Assembly (NCBI GenBank): GCA_963826795.1
Contig: CAWGYT010000011.1
Span: 124,001 to 188,000, forward strand
DNA: 64,000 bases
Direction: 5' to 3'
Origin: CAWGYT01 sp963826795
Lineage (GTDB): Bacteria > Planctomycetota > Planctomycetia > Pirellulales > Pirellulaceae
Shown: piece after piece, positions 17,268 through 26,503 of the stretch
How the letters are laid out: every line of letters starts with the position of its first letter
How positions within the stretch are numbered: position 1 is the first letter of the stretch
Notes under the pieces: model-generated
What the model was told of the DNA's origin: nothing
Database searches by the model: none
What the model saw: only the letters and a program-made list of their open reading frames with translations
Program-made: the position numbers and the translations under genes

Positions 17268-18521
17268 TCACCCACTACTTCGCCGACGGCGGGCACGCCA
17301 GCCGCAAATCACCAGTAACGTTGTCAGGCCTTGCGGCTCCGGTACGATTTTGACGGCCGGTGCGGGACCGAGTTCGAATCCTCCATCCTGAAACGCGTCC
17401 ACAAAGTCTCCACTATCGAATTCCGCGTCAGCATTCCAATCGCCCGATCCCCAGTTTGAATTCTGCGCGACGCCATCCTCGTATTCACCAAGTTGAAAGA
17501 CCCGCACGAAATCGGCGCTGTTAAATTCTCCATCCAGATCTGCGTCGCCGTACCACGTGTTTTTCAGTTGCTTGACCCACACGATATGGTCTTGGCGATC
17601 GACGACCAAGTCATCATTGAGATCAAAGTCCGCGTCGTTCGTCATCGCTCGAATCTGGGCACTGAGCAGGTCGATATCATTTGCGTCGAGAACGCCGTTT
17701 CGATCGAAGTCGCCGGGCAGGGAGTTGGATTGGGCGACGACGGTCGTGTAATCTCCGTCAAAGTCAATGATCAGATCGCCTTCACCCCCGTAGGCCGTGA
17801 TCCACTCCGACCCGATGTAATCTTCGACCGGAGCGGTCTGATCGCCCTCCAAGACAAGCACGCCCTCGCTGATGTCAATATGAGCTCCCTCGTAAAGTAC
17901 GAGGCCACCGCGGGAAGTTCCGACGTTCAGCGTCCCACCCCAGAGATTGATGATCCCGATGCCTCCGTTGTTCTTGCCCGGCGCATCCACGCCCTGAGCG
18001 TAGATCGCGCCACCGGTGATGTTCCAGATCCCGACCGAGCTTCCGATCGGATCGCCTGAGTCCTGCCAGCCCAGCTCCATAATCCCTGGGTTGCCCGTGA
18101 ATTCGATCACGCCACCGCTCATATTGAACGTCGCGACCGTACCGGGCGCATCCGACCACCACGTTCCCCATCCATTGAGTTCCAAGCGGCCGCCCGTCAT
18201 TGTCATGGTCGGACTGCCCGCATCGGCGATCAGGACGCCTGCGATCGCTTCCATCCCTTCTTCGATTAAGGGGCCTTTCGTGCCTTCCGCCTCGGGGCCA
18301 TTTACCCGAATTTCACCGAACTGGGGAACTTCTTCGAGTCCCCAGTTGCTGGGATTGGTCCATAGGTTGTCCGAACCCTCGCCGATCCAGTAGTCTTGGG
18401 CGTGGACTGACATCCCGGGCCCGAGCAGAATCGTGATGACGGAAGCAGTCGCGACCAACAATTTGTTCCATCGTGGCTTGTCGCGGCCCAGCGGTGCAAG
18501 GCAGTGTCGTGGAAAGCTCAT
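17268..18521 (-). CDS. Exported protein with dockerin type I repeats and PEP-CTERM-like tail
   Basis: About 417 aa. Two ATGs (18527, 18521) are possible; GGAAGG sits eight bases before the second. The signal region ends at MSVHAQDYW. The body has autotransporter-like beta-helix repeats (GGRLELNGWG, MSGGVIEFTGN, ITGGAIYAQG, WGGTLNVGTS). A dockerin type I segment follows (GDFDRNGVLDANDIDLL, DFDLNDDLVVDRQDHIVWV, GDADLDGEFNSADFVRVF). The end is VPEPQGLTTLLVICGWRARR, a PEP-CTERM sorting signal: PEP, hydrophobic stretch, Arg cluster. The protein would be processed by exosortase and anchored or released outside the cell. The ligand is unknown. Confidence 0.85.
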   Translation of the reverse strand: MSFPRHCLAPLGRDKPRWNKLLVATASVITILLGPGMSVHAQDYWIGEGSDNLWTNPSNWGLEEVPQFGEIRVNGPEAEGTKGPLIEEGMEAIAGVLIADAGSPTMTMTGGRLELNGWGTWWSDAPGTVATFNMSGGVIEFTGNPGIMELGWQDSGDPIGSSVGIWNITGGAIYAQGVDAPGKNNGGIGIINLWGGTLNVGTSRGGLVLYEGAHIDISEGVLVLEGDQTAPVEDYIGSEWITAYGGEGDLIIDFDGDYTTVVAQSNSLPGDFDRNGVLDANDIDLLSAQIRAMTNDADFDLNDDLVVDRQDHIVWVKQLKNTWYGDADLDGEFNSADFVRVFQLGEYEDGVAQNSNWGSGDWNADAEFDSGDFVDAFQDGGFELGPAPAVKIVPEPQGLTTLLVICGWRARRRRSSG

Positions 18522-18715
18522 CGACATTTCCTTCCCTATCGTTTGCGGACTAGCTTCGCAGAAAACCTCCCGCCCGATGACGAACCTCGCGACCCGCGGC
18601 TTGCTCGACGCCGCGCTTGGGGCGGGCCCTTATTCGGGATGTTAGCAGTTCGAATTCGCGAGTCAACGAGTTTCTTGAATTCTGCGCACGGCCAGGCTGT
18701 TGCCGGCGACCAAGG

Positions 18716-19723
18716 CTAGTTCACCACGAGCCTGGCACGCTGGTCGGCGCAGGCGATCTGGGCGATCGTGCCGCTATTGAATTCTAGAAAGTCGGATTCG
18801 ATGCCATCGGAGAAAATGATGCCGCGTTCCGGCATCAATGACTCGATGACGAGTTGTTGATTCGCTTCGAGGCGTCCCGCCACGATTCCGGCTTGCGAAT
18901 GTTTGCTTTGGAACGGCTCTCGCACCGCCCACAGCAAACTGCGAGCTTCCCAGTCCAAGCGAGTCGGGGTTTCAGGTTCTCCACCCAGCCAGCGGGTGAC
19001 GCCGGCGGCCATATTGCAGACGGATGAAAACCAGCCGGTCGACCCAGCGCCCGTCGAGACAATCACGCCGCTGGAGGATTGTGGTTCCGACTGATTGCCG
19101 ACGGTGAGAATGTATCGGGCGGAGGCGTGGCCGCGGATACCGACGAAAAAGTCGTTGAAGGCCAGCATGCGTTGGCCATCATTCAACGTGACTTCGGCCA
19201 AGGTTACTTCGCGCACTCGGGCGCGATCGTTCAAGGTTCGGGAGACCGCCTGTCGAGCCTGTGTGACCCCGAAGGGCAGCAGAATGCCGTCGAACCGTGC
19301 CGGGTCGGGGTTGACGGCGACGATGGGTAGGTCCTTGGCGTACTTCGCGACGTTGGCCACCAGTCCATCTTGTCCGATGACGACGACAAGCACGCACCGC
19401 TCGAAATCGAAGTTGGGAAGGTACTTTCGATGCACAAGCTCGATCGCGTATCCCAAGTCGAGGCTCCGTCGAACCGCCTCGACGGCCGCTCGATATCGTT
19501 GATCTTCCGCTTCGTATTCCGCGAACTCCGCGTCACTTGCGGCGGCTTCAACCGCGTCGATTGACGTGGCGCTGTCCTGCGCCAGTTTTACCTTTTGATG
19601 AGCCCGGACTTGCATCAGGCGAAAGCGTGCGGCGCCTTTCGTCGACCAGCGTTGCAACAAGCCCTCCAATCTCGTATCGCGAATGATGATCGCAATCTTG
19701 TTCTTGTTGGCAGCCAGTTCCAT
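18716..19723 (-). CDS. NAD kinase-like protein with altered GGDG motif
   Basis: A 335-aa protein. The ATG at 19723 has AAGGAAG eight bases upstream; an in-frame GTG at 19729 is weaker. An N-terminal region of about 115 residues (VRAHQKVKLA, Ala/Glu-rich) is unlike usual NAD kinase. It is followed by VLVVVIGQDGLVANVAKY, where the invariant GGDGT is GQDGL, then VAVNPDP, NDFFVGIRGHASARY and a GSTGWFSS turn typical of the NADK fold. The change in the phosphate-binding motif leaves catalytic activity uncertain. It lies 21 bases downstream of the SPFH gene on the same strand and is probably co-transcribed with it. Confidence 0.8.
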   Translation of the reverse strand: MELAANKNKIAIIIRDTRLEGLLQRWSTKGAARFRLMQVRAHQKVKLAQDSATSIDAVEAAASDAEFAEYEAEDQRYRAAVEAVRRSLDLGYAIELVHRKYLPNFDFERCVLVVVIGQDGLVANVAKYAKDLPIVAVNPDPARFDGILLPFGVTQARQAVSRTLNDRARVREVTLAEVTLNDGQRMLAFNDFFVGIRGHASARYILTVGNQSEPQSSSGVIVSTGAGSTGWFSSVCNMAAGVTRWLGGEPETPTRLDWEARSLLWAVREPFQSKHSQAGIVAGRLEANQQLVIESLMPERGIIFSDGIESDFLEFNSGTIAQIACADQRARLVVN

Positions 19724-19744
19724 CGGCACGACTTCCTTTGCGGA

Positions 19745-20749
19745 TCAGGAGCTCGAAGGTGACTCGTCTACACTTGTCCGAGGCGCGATCGCCGGGGATT
19801 TCCCGAGTAACGACGTCAAGAGCTCGGGCGAGATGTTGAGGTTTTCGATTTTGCCGGCATTGTCGGCCAGATCGCGAAACGCCATGGCGATCAGCGTTTC
19901 AGCGTTCGCTCCGCCGGCGGATGCCGCCATTAGCGTCCGCCAATCGACTTCCTTCAAGGGCTGCAGCACGCTCCGCATGACGGCGGCCCGTGCCTCCGCT
20001 TCCTTGGTATCGTTCTCGACTCGGCGTTCGACCAATTTTGATTTTTGCTCTTCCAAGACGATGTCCGCCTCCATCTGCGTCTCTCTGACCTGTCGACGCT
20101 TCTGCTCGATCGCAATCTCCGTCTGCAACTCATTTTCCTTGATCGTCCGCTCTTGCTCGACCGCTGCATTGCGACGCACCGTCACCGCCTCGTCCGCGCG
20201 ACGCAGCAACTCTTCGCGCGTCTCCGCTTGCATCGCCTTGGAAAGCTCCGGAGTCCCCTTGATGCTCGATACGGAAAACGCGAGCACTTCCACGCCCAAC
20301 GAGCTGACAGTCGTCGAGCCACGTAAGCCGTCAAGGACGTCATGGACGAGCGCATCGGAGTTGATCAACAATTCCTTGATGGAACGACCTTGCGTGTGGG
20401 CTCGAGCCAAGATCTGGGCCGAACGCACCAGGCGCTCGTTCAGCTTGTCGGGATCGTCGGTCTCGTAGTTGTGGCGGCTGTCCAGGCTGAAGTCGAGCAG
20501 TTTGGCCAGCAGCGCTGGATTGTGGATCCGGAAGGTCAATTCACCTTGGATCGTGACGTCCTGAAAATCGGCAGTGACTTCGTTGAAGACGAAGGGAACG
20601 TCCTGGGTCGCTTGGGGGATCCGCACGATGATCGAGGTGGGCGCGAAATAGAAGAAAGAAAGTCCTGCACCCTCCCGCACGGCATGTCCATTTCGAAATT
20701 GAATGACGTAAGTCGTGGGAGCCGTCTTGAGGTAACGAAAACCCAGCAT
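19745..20749 (-). CDS. SPFH/band 7 domain protein
   Basis: A 334-aa protein from the ATG at 20749; the open frame extends to 21001, but that extension is Arg-rich and non-family. The first 200 residues carry the SPFH (stomatin/flotillin) domain, including VPFVFNEVTADFQDVTIQGELTFR-like strands and a KLLDFSLDSR segment. Residues about 200-275 form a charged coiled coil (AETREELLRRADEAVTVRRN onward), and the tail is short. There is no obvious membrane segment, though the N-terminus may associate with the membrane. SPFH proteins form ring scaffolds in membrane microdomains, often with a nearby partner enzyme; here the NAD kinase-like gene follows. Confidence 0.87.
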   Translation of the reverse strand: MLGFRYLKTAPTTYVIQFRNGHAVREGAGLSFFYFAPTSIIVRIPQATQDVPFVFNEVTADFQDVTIQGELTFRIHNPALLAKLLDFSLDSRHNYETDDPDKLNERLVRSAQILARAHTQGRSIKELLINSDALVHDVLDGLRGSTTVSSLGVEVLAFSVSSIKGTPELSKAMQAETREELLRRADEAVTVRRNAAVEQERTIKENELQTEIAIEQKRRQVRETQMEADIVLEEQKSKLVERRVENDTKEAEARAAVMRSVLQPLKEVDWRTLMAASAGGANAETLIAMAFRDLADNAGKIENLNISPELLTSLLGKSPAIAPRTSVDESPSSS

Positions 20750-21239
20750 GGCATGCTCTCGCTCAGGAAAGGGTGACTTTGGCCGAATGATCTGTGGAGC
20801 AAACCGACATCCCGACAGTTTTCTGCGGCCGGCCGAATTGCCGCGGTATTTCCGCATTCGTCCAGCTCCGACTTCAAGCGTAGCACCTGGCCTGGCCGCC
20901 CCGCCGGCTGGATCCCCAGCCGCTCCGCGGCCTGTTCCGCGAACGGGACGTCGCGCCGCCCGAAGTGACTGGATGCGGACCGGCTCACGTAAATTTTGCA
21001 TTCCCTCCCAATCGGCCGAGATGGCCCGCGAAGTCGGCCGAGACCGTTCGGGAGCAGTTTCCTCTCAACTCGAATTCTTGCTATCGTAAGCTCCCTGTCG
21101 GTTGGCTCAAGGCATGACCTGGGCAATCCTGGGCCTCTCGACGTCGCCTGCGGGTGGCTCTAGGACGTTCCGCCCCAAGTTTTTTGGAATCGGGGCCGCT
21201 ACGCCGCGTCAGCGCCGACCCGTCGCTCGGGTACAATCG
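20750..21239. other. Intergenic region upstream of the SPFH gene
   Basis: No gene supported. This stretch must contain the minus-strand promoter for the SPFH/NADK-like pair. Reverse-strand frames here are extensions of the repeat-driven frames from the 43-bp array. I see no RNA gene. Confidence 0.45.
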
Positions 21240-21797
21240 GTAGCAACGAGCGTGAACACCACGGGGCGAGCCCGTGGCATGCGTAGCAACGAGCGTGAAC
21301 ACCACGGGGCGAGCCCGTGGCATGCGTAGCAACGAGCGTGAACACCACGGGGCGAGCCCGTGGCATGCGTAGCAACGAGCGTGAACACCACGGGGCGAGC
21401 CCGTGGCATGCGTAGCAACGAGCGTGAACACCACGGGGCGAGCCCGTGGCATGCGTAGCAACGAGCGTGAACACCACGGGGCGAGCCCGTGGCATGCGTA
21501 GCAACGAGCGTGAACACCACGGGGCGAGCCCGTGGCATGCGTAGCAACGAGCGTGAACACCACGGGGCGAGCCCGTGGCATGCGTAGCAACGAGCGTGAA
21601 CACCACGGGGCGAGCCCGTGGCATGCGTAGCAACGAGCGTGAACACCACGGGGCGAGCCCGTGGCATGCGTAGCAACGAGCGTGAACACCACGGGGCGAG
21701 CCCGTGGCATGCGTAGCAACGAGCGTGAACACCACGGGGCGAGCCCGTGGCATGCGTAGCAACGAGCGTGAACACCACGGGGCGAGCCCGTGGCATG
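21240..21797. repeat. 43-bp perfect tandem repeat, 13 copies
   Basis: Each unit is GTAGCAACGAGCGTGAACAC followed by CACGGGGCGAGCCCGTGGCATGC. Starts fall every 43 bases from 21240 to 21756; the last copy lacks only its final base. Each unit contains CCACGGG-GCGAG-CCCGTGG, a 7-bp hairpin. The units abut with no spacers, so it is not a CRISPR. Because 43 is not a multiple of three and the unit has no reverse stop in any phase, all three minus-strand frames stay open across the array; these are not genes. The array sits directly upstream of the 21841 gene. Confidence 0.95.
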
Positions 21798-21840
21798 TGA
21801 GCTACTGGGATTTCCGACTCTCGAATTCGACAGGTCTCTT

Positions 21841-22782
21841 ATGAAACGATTCTTCACGTTGATGTTCCTCTTGGCTTTCGGCGTCAGCGGACCGTGGTCG
21901 GCCGCCTGGGGCCAGGATGAGCCGGCTGCCGCCACCGGCGCCGACTCGGATTCCGACGATCTCGCCGCGGAAGTTGCGGCGATCCGGCAGGCGATCGATT
22001 CCTACGTGAGCGCATTTAACGCGGCGGATGCCGCGAATCTGGCCGCCCACTGGAGCCCCGAGGGCGAACTCATCACGCCTCAGGGCAAGTCGCTGCGGGG
22101 GCGAAAACAGTTGGAAGATGACTTCCGGGCTTATTTCGCCGAGACGCAGGGCGCCAAATTGGAACTCGTCGACCCCTCCGTGACGCTCATTTCGCCAGCC
22201 GTGGGCATCGAAACGGGCATCGCCCGCGTGACCAAGGCCGGAGAATTGCCGGTCGAAACCGACTATGAAGTGGTCCACGTGAAGACGGCCGAGGGGTGGA
22301 AGATGGATCGGGTGCGAGAAAACTCGCTCCCCACAGCAGCGCCAACGCATTACGACCGGCTGCAGGAGTTGGAGTGGATGGTTGGCGAGTGGCGAGACAC
22401 GGACGAAAACTCGCAAATCGAGACATCGTGCCGATGGACGACCAATCGGAATTTTCTGGTGCGGTCATTCCGCGTCTATATCGAAGACCGCGTGGACTTT
22501 GAAGGGACCCAGGTCATCGGCTGGGATCCCTCGGTGCAAACCATTCGCTCGTGGTTGTTCGATTCCGACGGCGGCTTCGGCGTCGGACGCTGGTCGGGCG
22601 GCGGACCGCGGTGGACCGTGCAAACTCTGAATGTCCTGCCCGATGGCCGCCGCGGCTCGGCCACGAATGTCTTCGAACGAATTGATGAGCATTCCATCCG
22701 CTTTCAATCGATCGGTCGACAAGTTGAGGGAGAATTGTTGCCCAATATCGATCCGGTGGTCGTGATCCGCCAGACCGAATGA
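21841..22782 (+). CDS. Secreted SnoaL/DUF4440-like (NTF2-fold) protein
   Basis: A 313-aa protein with a signal peptide (MKRFFTLMFLLAFGVSGPWSAAWG). Residues about 40-160 match the SgcJ/EcaC/DUF4440 type of NTF2-like fold (IRQAIDSYVSAFNAADAANLAAHWSPEG, GRKQLEDDFRAYFAE, YEVVHVKTAEGWKMDRVREN). Residues about 165-313 form a second conserved domain starting ELEWMVGEWRD with later FEGTQVIGWDPS and SWLFDSDGG, often found fused to it. A small-ligand-binding role is possible; no reaction can be assigned. The 43-bp repeat array ends 43 bases before the start codon, so the promoter probably lies in or beyond the array. Confidence 0.82.
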   Translation: MKRFFTLMFLLAFGVSGPWSAAWGQDEPAAATGADSDSDDLAAEVAAIRQAIDSYVSAFNAADAANLAAHWSPEGELITPQGKSLRGRKQLEDDFRAYFAETQGAKLELVDPSVTLISPAVGIETGIARVTKAGELPVETDYEVVHVKTAEGWKMDRVRENSLPTAAPTHYDRLQELEWMVGEWRDTDENSQIETSCRWTTNRNFLVRSFRVYIEDRVDFEGTQVIGWDPSVQTIRSWLFDSDGGFGVGRWSGGGPRWTVQTLNVLPDGRRGSATNVFERIDEHSIRFQSIGRQVEGELLPNIDPVVVIRQTE

Positions 22783-22843
22783 TCGCTGGACATCCGGTGA
22801 TTGCTGAGTCAGACGCCCCCCAGATCGCCTAGGAGCTATTGAC

Positions 22844-24280
22844 ATGAAACGCCTTACCTTGATTGCTGCCGTCACCTTTGTCTGCCTGGCGCTGGCCATC
22901 CCCGAGGCCGGAGCCCGCGGTGGAGGTGGAGGTGCACGGGGCGGCGGCGGTGGCGGCCGCGCCGGAGGCGGCGCCCGACCTGGTGGCGGAGGCGGCGCTG
23001 CGCGAACGCCGTCAATGAGCCGACCCGCGCCGAGCCGACCCGCGCCGAGCCGACCCGGTGGCCAGCCGTCTGCAAATCGGCCGTCGCCTTCGCGTCCCGG
23101 TGCCGGACCCGGTGCAGGTGCCAATCGGCCTGCGGGTGGCGCCAATCGGCCCAGTGCGGGAAACAACCGGCCGAATTCCGGTGTGAATCGCCCCGGAACC
23201 GGCGGCGATCGACCCGGCACGGGGCTGGATCGTCCCAACGCGGGAGTCAATCGGCCGGGCGTCGGAGAAGGAGCTGGGCTGCCCAATCGTCCCGGATCGT
23301 CCGGTCGCCCGTCGCAGGGCGATGTGAAGGATTTCCTGAATCTTCCGGGCGCCAGTCAACGTCCCGCCGGTCGTCCCGAGACCGGCACACGCGATCGCAC
23401 CGACCTTGCCAACCGTGATCGCGCAGATCGTGATCGCGCGGATCGTGATCGCGCAGATCGTGATCTGGCGGATCGTGATCTGGCGGATCGTGCCAACCGT
23501 GATCGCGTCGCGGTTGGCGACCGCAATCGAGTGGGCGACGTCAATATTAATGCCGGGAACACGGTCGTCGCCAACCGTCAGAACAATGTCACCTCGGTAC
23601 GCAACAAGTGGAACAACGTCGAGAACCGACCGTTCGACAACAACTGGTGGGGTCCGAATAACGGCCACATCAGTGATCGTGCCGCTTGGGGCTGGCAGCA
23701 AGGTTGGGCGAAATACCCGAGCTATTGGTGCTGGCGGCCCTGCACCTGGGCAGCTGCCGGAGCCTGGTTCGGGTGGGCCGTGTCGAAGCCCTACAATTAC
23801 GACTACGGCTCGACCGTGGTGTACCGTGACAACAACGTGTACGTGAGCGACAAACAATATGCCTCGGCAGAGCAGTACTACGAGCAGGCCGACACGATCG
23901 CCAAGAGCCTGCCGGAGGGCGCCGATCCGGAGAGTGTCGAATGGATGCCGCTGGGTGTCTTCGCCGTCACCGAGCAGGACGGGACGGACAGCGGGATGGT
24001 GATCCAGTTGGCGGTCAGCAAGGAAGGGATTGTCGCCGGAACGTTCTACAATGACGTCACAGGCAGCAGCCGGCCTCTGGAGGGGATGGTCGACCAGAAG
24101 AGCCAGCGGGTCGCCTGGAGGTTTGCGGACGACGACTCGAGCGAGACCGTCATGGAGACGGGGATTTACAACCTGACCGAGGATCAGGCGACGGCATTCG
24201 TTCATTTCGGTCCCGACAAGACCCAGACTTGGCTGATGGTACGTTTGCCGGACCCGGAGCGTGACGCCGCCGGCCAATAG
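22844..24280 (+). CDS. Secreted low-complexity surface protein (Gly/Arg/Pro and DRADR repeats)
   Basis: A 478-aa protein; the ATG at 22844 has AGGAG 11 bases upstream. A signal peptide (ending EAGA) is followed by an Arg/Gly-rich stretch (about 25-53), a Pro/Arg/Asn-rich stretch (about 54-160, repeats of NRP and SRPAP), the motif DFLNLPG, and a perfect charged repeat NRDRADRDRADRD (about 185-220). A folded region rich in Trp/Asn follows (WWGPNNGHISDRAAWGWQQG), and the C-terminal domain (about 345-470) has short beta strands (YNDVTGSSRPLEGMVD). Such proteins have been annotated in Planctomycetota as mu-protocadherin-like on low-complexity matches only. Probably a cell-surface protein; function unknown. 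Confidence 0.75.
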   Translation: MKRLTLIAAVTFVCLALAIPEAGARGGGGGARGGGGGGRAGGGARPGGGGGAARTPSMSRPAPSRPAPSRPGGQPSANRPSPSRPGAGPGAGANRPAGGANRPSAGNNRPNSGVNRPGTGGDRPGTGLDRPNAGVNRPGVGEGAGLPNRPGSSGRPSQGDVKDFLNLPGASQRPAGRPETGTRDRTDLANRDRADRDRADRDRADRDLADRDLADRANRDRVAVGDRNRVGDVNINAGNTVVANRQNNVTSVRNKWNNVENRPFDNNWWGPNNGHISDRAAWGWQQGWAKYPSYWCWRPCTWAAAGAWFGWAVSKPYNYDYGSTVVYRDNNVYVSDKQYASAEQYYEQADTIAKSLPEGADPESVEWMPLGVFAVTEQDGTDSGMVIQLAVSKEGIVAGTFYNDVTGSSRPLEGMVDQKSQRVAWRFADDDSSETVMETGIYNLTEDQATAFVHFGPDKTQTWLMVRLPDPERDAAGQ

Positions 24281-24315
24281 TCGCGAACGCACTTCGTTCA
24301 TTGGGGGATCCGTCC

Positions 24316-25893
24316 GTGTTCCGCGGCTTAGTTGCCTGCGCGTGCTGGCTCGCATGCGTCACGTCGCCGCTCTTGGCGTCGCCGCCGATTCGACGTCTTG
24401 TTGCTTCGGCTCAGGACCGTCGGGTCGATCTGGTTTGGCCACGTGCCTCGAGTACGGACGAAGATCGGTTCTTTGTCTATCGGTCCGCCAGCTTGGAAGG
24501 TCCGTTCCAGAGGCTGAACGAGAAGCCGCACCGGATTCATGTCTACAGCGATTTTATCGGTGAGAATGGACGGACGCGCTTCTATCGGGTCACGCGACTG
24601 GATGAAAACGAACGTGAGTCCATTCCATCCGAAGTCGTTTCGGCGACGACGCGGATGCTGACTGAAGACGAGCTCTTGAGTTCGGTTCAGCAGGCCACGT
24701 TGCGCTACTTCTGGGAATTCGGCCATCCGGTCAGCGGTCTGGCCCGCGAGGGATATCTTCATCCGCGGTCGACCGTGACGACCGGTGGTACCGGATTCGG
24801 GATGATGGCGATCATTGTGGGGGTCGAGCGAGGCTTTGTCCCGCGTGTCGAGGCCGCCGCGAGGTTGCTGAAGATGGTCCGTTTCTTGAGCGAGGTCGCG
24901 CCACGCTACCACGGCATGTGGGCACATTGGCTGGACGGGACGACCGGCGAGACAATCCCCTTCGCCGGTGCACGCGACAATGGCGGGGATCTCGTCGAAT
25001 CCGCGTTTCTGATCCAAGGCATGCTCACCGTCCAGCAATATTTCGACCGTGACGACGCGGTCGAAGTCGAGCTGCGGCGCCGCATTGCGCGGCTGTGGCG
25101 TGAAATGGAATGGAATTGGTATCTGCGTGAACCAGCGGGAAACACGCTGTACTGGCATTGGTCTCCGGATCATGTTTGGGCGATGAACCATCCGATTCGC
25201 GGATTCAACGAATGCATGATCGCGTATGTACTCGCCCTCGCCTCTCCCACGCATCCGATTCCGATCGAGTGTTATGAACGAGGCTGGGTTCATGATGCGT
25301 CCGTCTATGCTACGGGTGGCGAACACTACGGGATCAAACAGATCGTCGGACCACGTCTGGGTGGCCCCTTGTTCTTCACTCACTATTCGTATTTGGGGCT
25401 CGATCCGCGTCGTGTCTCGGATCGCTTCGGCAACTACTTCGAACTGAATCGAACCTTGACGCAGATCAACCGCGCACATTGCGTTGCCAATCCCGGCGGC
25501 TACGAAGGCTATGGTCCCGAGCTGTGGGGACTGACCTCCAGTCAGAATCCGAAAGGCTACCGGGCGCACTCCCCGACCAACGACGACGGCACGATTGCCC
25601 CCACGGCAGCGCTGAGCGCGATGCCCTACACGCCCGAGGAGTCATTGCGGGTCTTCCGCCATCTGTACGTTGACCTGGGGCCCAGGATCTGGGGACCGTT
25701 CGGGTTTCATGACGCTTTCAACCTCGACCAGAATTGGGTTTCCAGCAGTTTTCTGGCGATCGATCAGGGACCGATCGTGGTCATGATCGAGAATTACCGC
25801 AGTCAGTTGCTCTGGCGACTGTTTATGGCAAACCCCGAGATCATCGCGGCGATTGAGCCGCTGCGTGGCAAACGTGGGCAGGTCCGAAAATAG
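24316..25893 (+). CDS. Secreted glycoamylase-like protein (PF10091 family)
   Basis: About 525 aa. The GTG at 24316 is preferred over the TTG at 24301 because GGGGG lies eight bases upstream and a signal peptide follows (FRGLVACACWLACVTSPLLA). A fibronectin-like strand region (about 30-110) precedes the (alpha/alpha)-type glycoamylase domain: LLSSVQQATLRYFWEFGHP, TVTTGGTGFGMMAIIVGVERG, NGGDLVESAFLIQGML, WHWSPDHVWAMNHPIRGFNE, LFFTHYSYLGLDPR, and a C-terminal WGPFGFHDAFNLDQNW-VSS block with IDQGPIVVMIENYRS. Family members act on beta- or alpha-glucans; the glucan is not known here. It stands alone between repeats and the pyruvate kinase. Confidence 0.87.
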   Translation: MFRGLVACACWLACVTSPLLASPPIRRLVASAQDRRVDLVWPRASSTDEDRFFVYRSASLEGPFQRLNEKPHRIHVYSDFIGENGRTRFYRVTRLDENERESIPSEVVSATTRMLTEDELLSSVQQATLRYFWEFGHPVSGLAREGYLHPRSTVTTGGTGFGMMAIIVGVERGFVPRVEAAARLLKMVRFLSEVAPRYHGMWAHWLDGTTGETIPFAGARDNGGDLVESAFLIQGMLTVQQYFDRDDAVEVELRRRIARLWREMEWNWYLREPAGNTLYWHWSPDHVWAMNHPIRGFNECMIAYVLALASPTHPIPIECYERGWVHDASVYATGGEHYGIKQIVGPRLGGPLFFTHYSYLGLDPRRVSDRFGNYFELNRTLTQINRAHCVANPGGYEGYGPELWGLTSSQNPKGYRAHSPTNDDGTIAPTAALSAMPYTPEESLRVFRHLYVDLGPRIWGPFGFHDAFNLDQNWVSSSFLAIDQGPIVVMIENYRSQLLWRLFMANPEIIAAIEPLRGKRGQVRK

Positions 25894-26503
25894 TCTGCGG
25901 CAGGACTCTCTTCGGGTGATGCCCGCTGGTCGCCGGCGGGGGGCCTGCGCTGGCATTGGTCCGCCGTTGCGGCTCGGGCGTGGCGAAAAGCGGCGTATCG
26001 CGACCGCCGAAACCTTGCTACCGTGCCAGGCTGCCGGTAACGCGTTGCCCGCCTACCGAGCATTTCATTGCTGAAACCGTTTGCATCCCGGTCGCTGCCC
26101 GCCTTCGCGGATGCGGGGGGAGGCCGACAGTCTTGACCCGATGTGGACGGAATTTCGTCCGCCAGCGGGCCTTTGTGCTAGAGATGGGTGGCGACTCGCT
26201 CGGCCGCCGAGTGCAGCGATTCAGCCGAAAATTGAGGTGGGTGCGACGGGAGGGCGAGGCTCCCGCCGATCCGTAAACGCATTGGTTGGGAAAAGGGGTC
26301 AGGTCGCCAAAGTGCGACGCACCCGAAGGGCCGTTCCGGCTTTTGGGACCTGACCCCTTTTCCCGACCCGGGCGCGAGTTTTGCTGCGATCGGGGAAGTC
26401 GGGGTCGGCAGCCAGGATGCTCGGGGCCGCTTTGGGCACCACGATGCGACGTGTCCTTCCGATCCGAACCGATTCCTAACGTCACGAGAAGGTGAGCCAA
26501 GTC
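25894..26503. other. Gene-free region with dispersed palindromes
   Basis: No gene supported. It contains a GGGAGGGCGAGGCTCCC hairpin near 26250-26265, part of a planctomycete-typical dispersed word, and the complete 77-bp inverted-repeat element at 26288-26364. The last ~130 bases should hold the pyruvate kinase promoter. Confidence 0.5.
26288..26364. repeat. 77-bp REP-like element with 18-bp perfect terminal inverted repeats
   Basis: Left arm GGGAAAAGGGGTCAGGTC (26288-26305) and right arm GACCTGACCCCTTTTCCC (26347-26364) are exact reverse complements around a 41-bp core. It is non-coding. A half copy lies at 6739-6754. The GGGGTCAGGT core is shared with REP palindromes linked to Y1 transposases elsewhere. 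Confidence 0.85.

Noticed and set aside
21240..21797. Possible CRISPR array
   Set aside because: The repeats abut with no spacers and no cas gene is in the window.
21081..21935. Three long minus-strand frames across the 43-bp repeat, each coding a 43-residue periodic protein
   Set aside because: The repeat unit has no stop in any reverse phase, and a 43-bp period cycles through all three frames, so long frames arise automatically. There is no family feature or start context.
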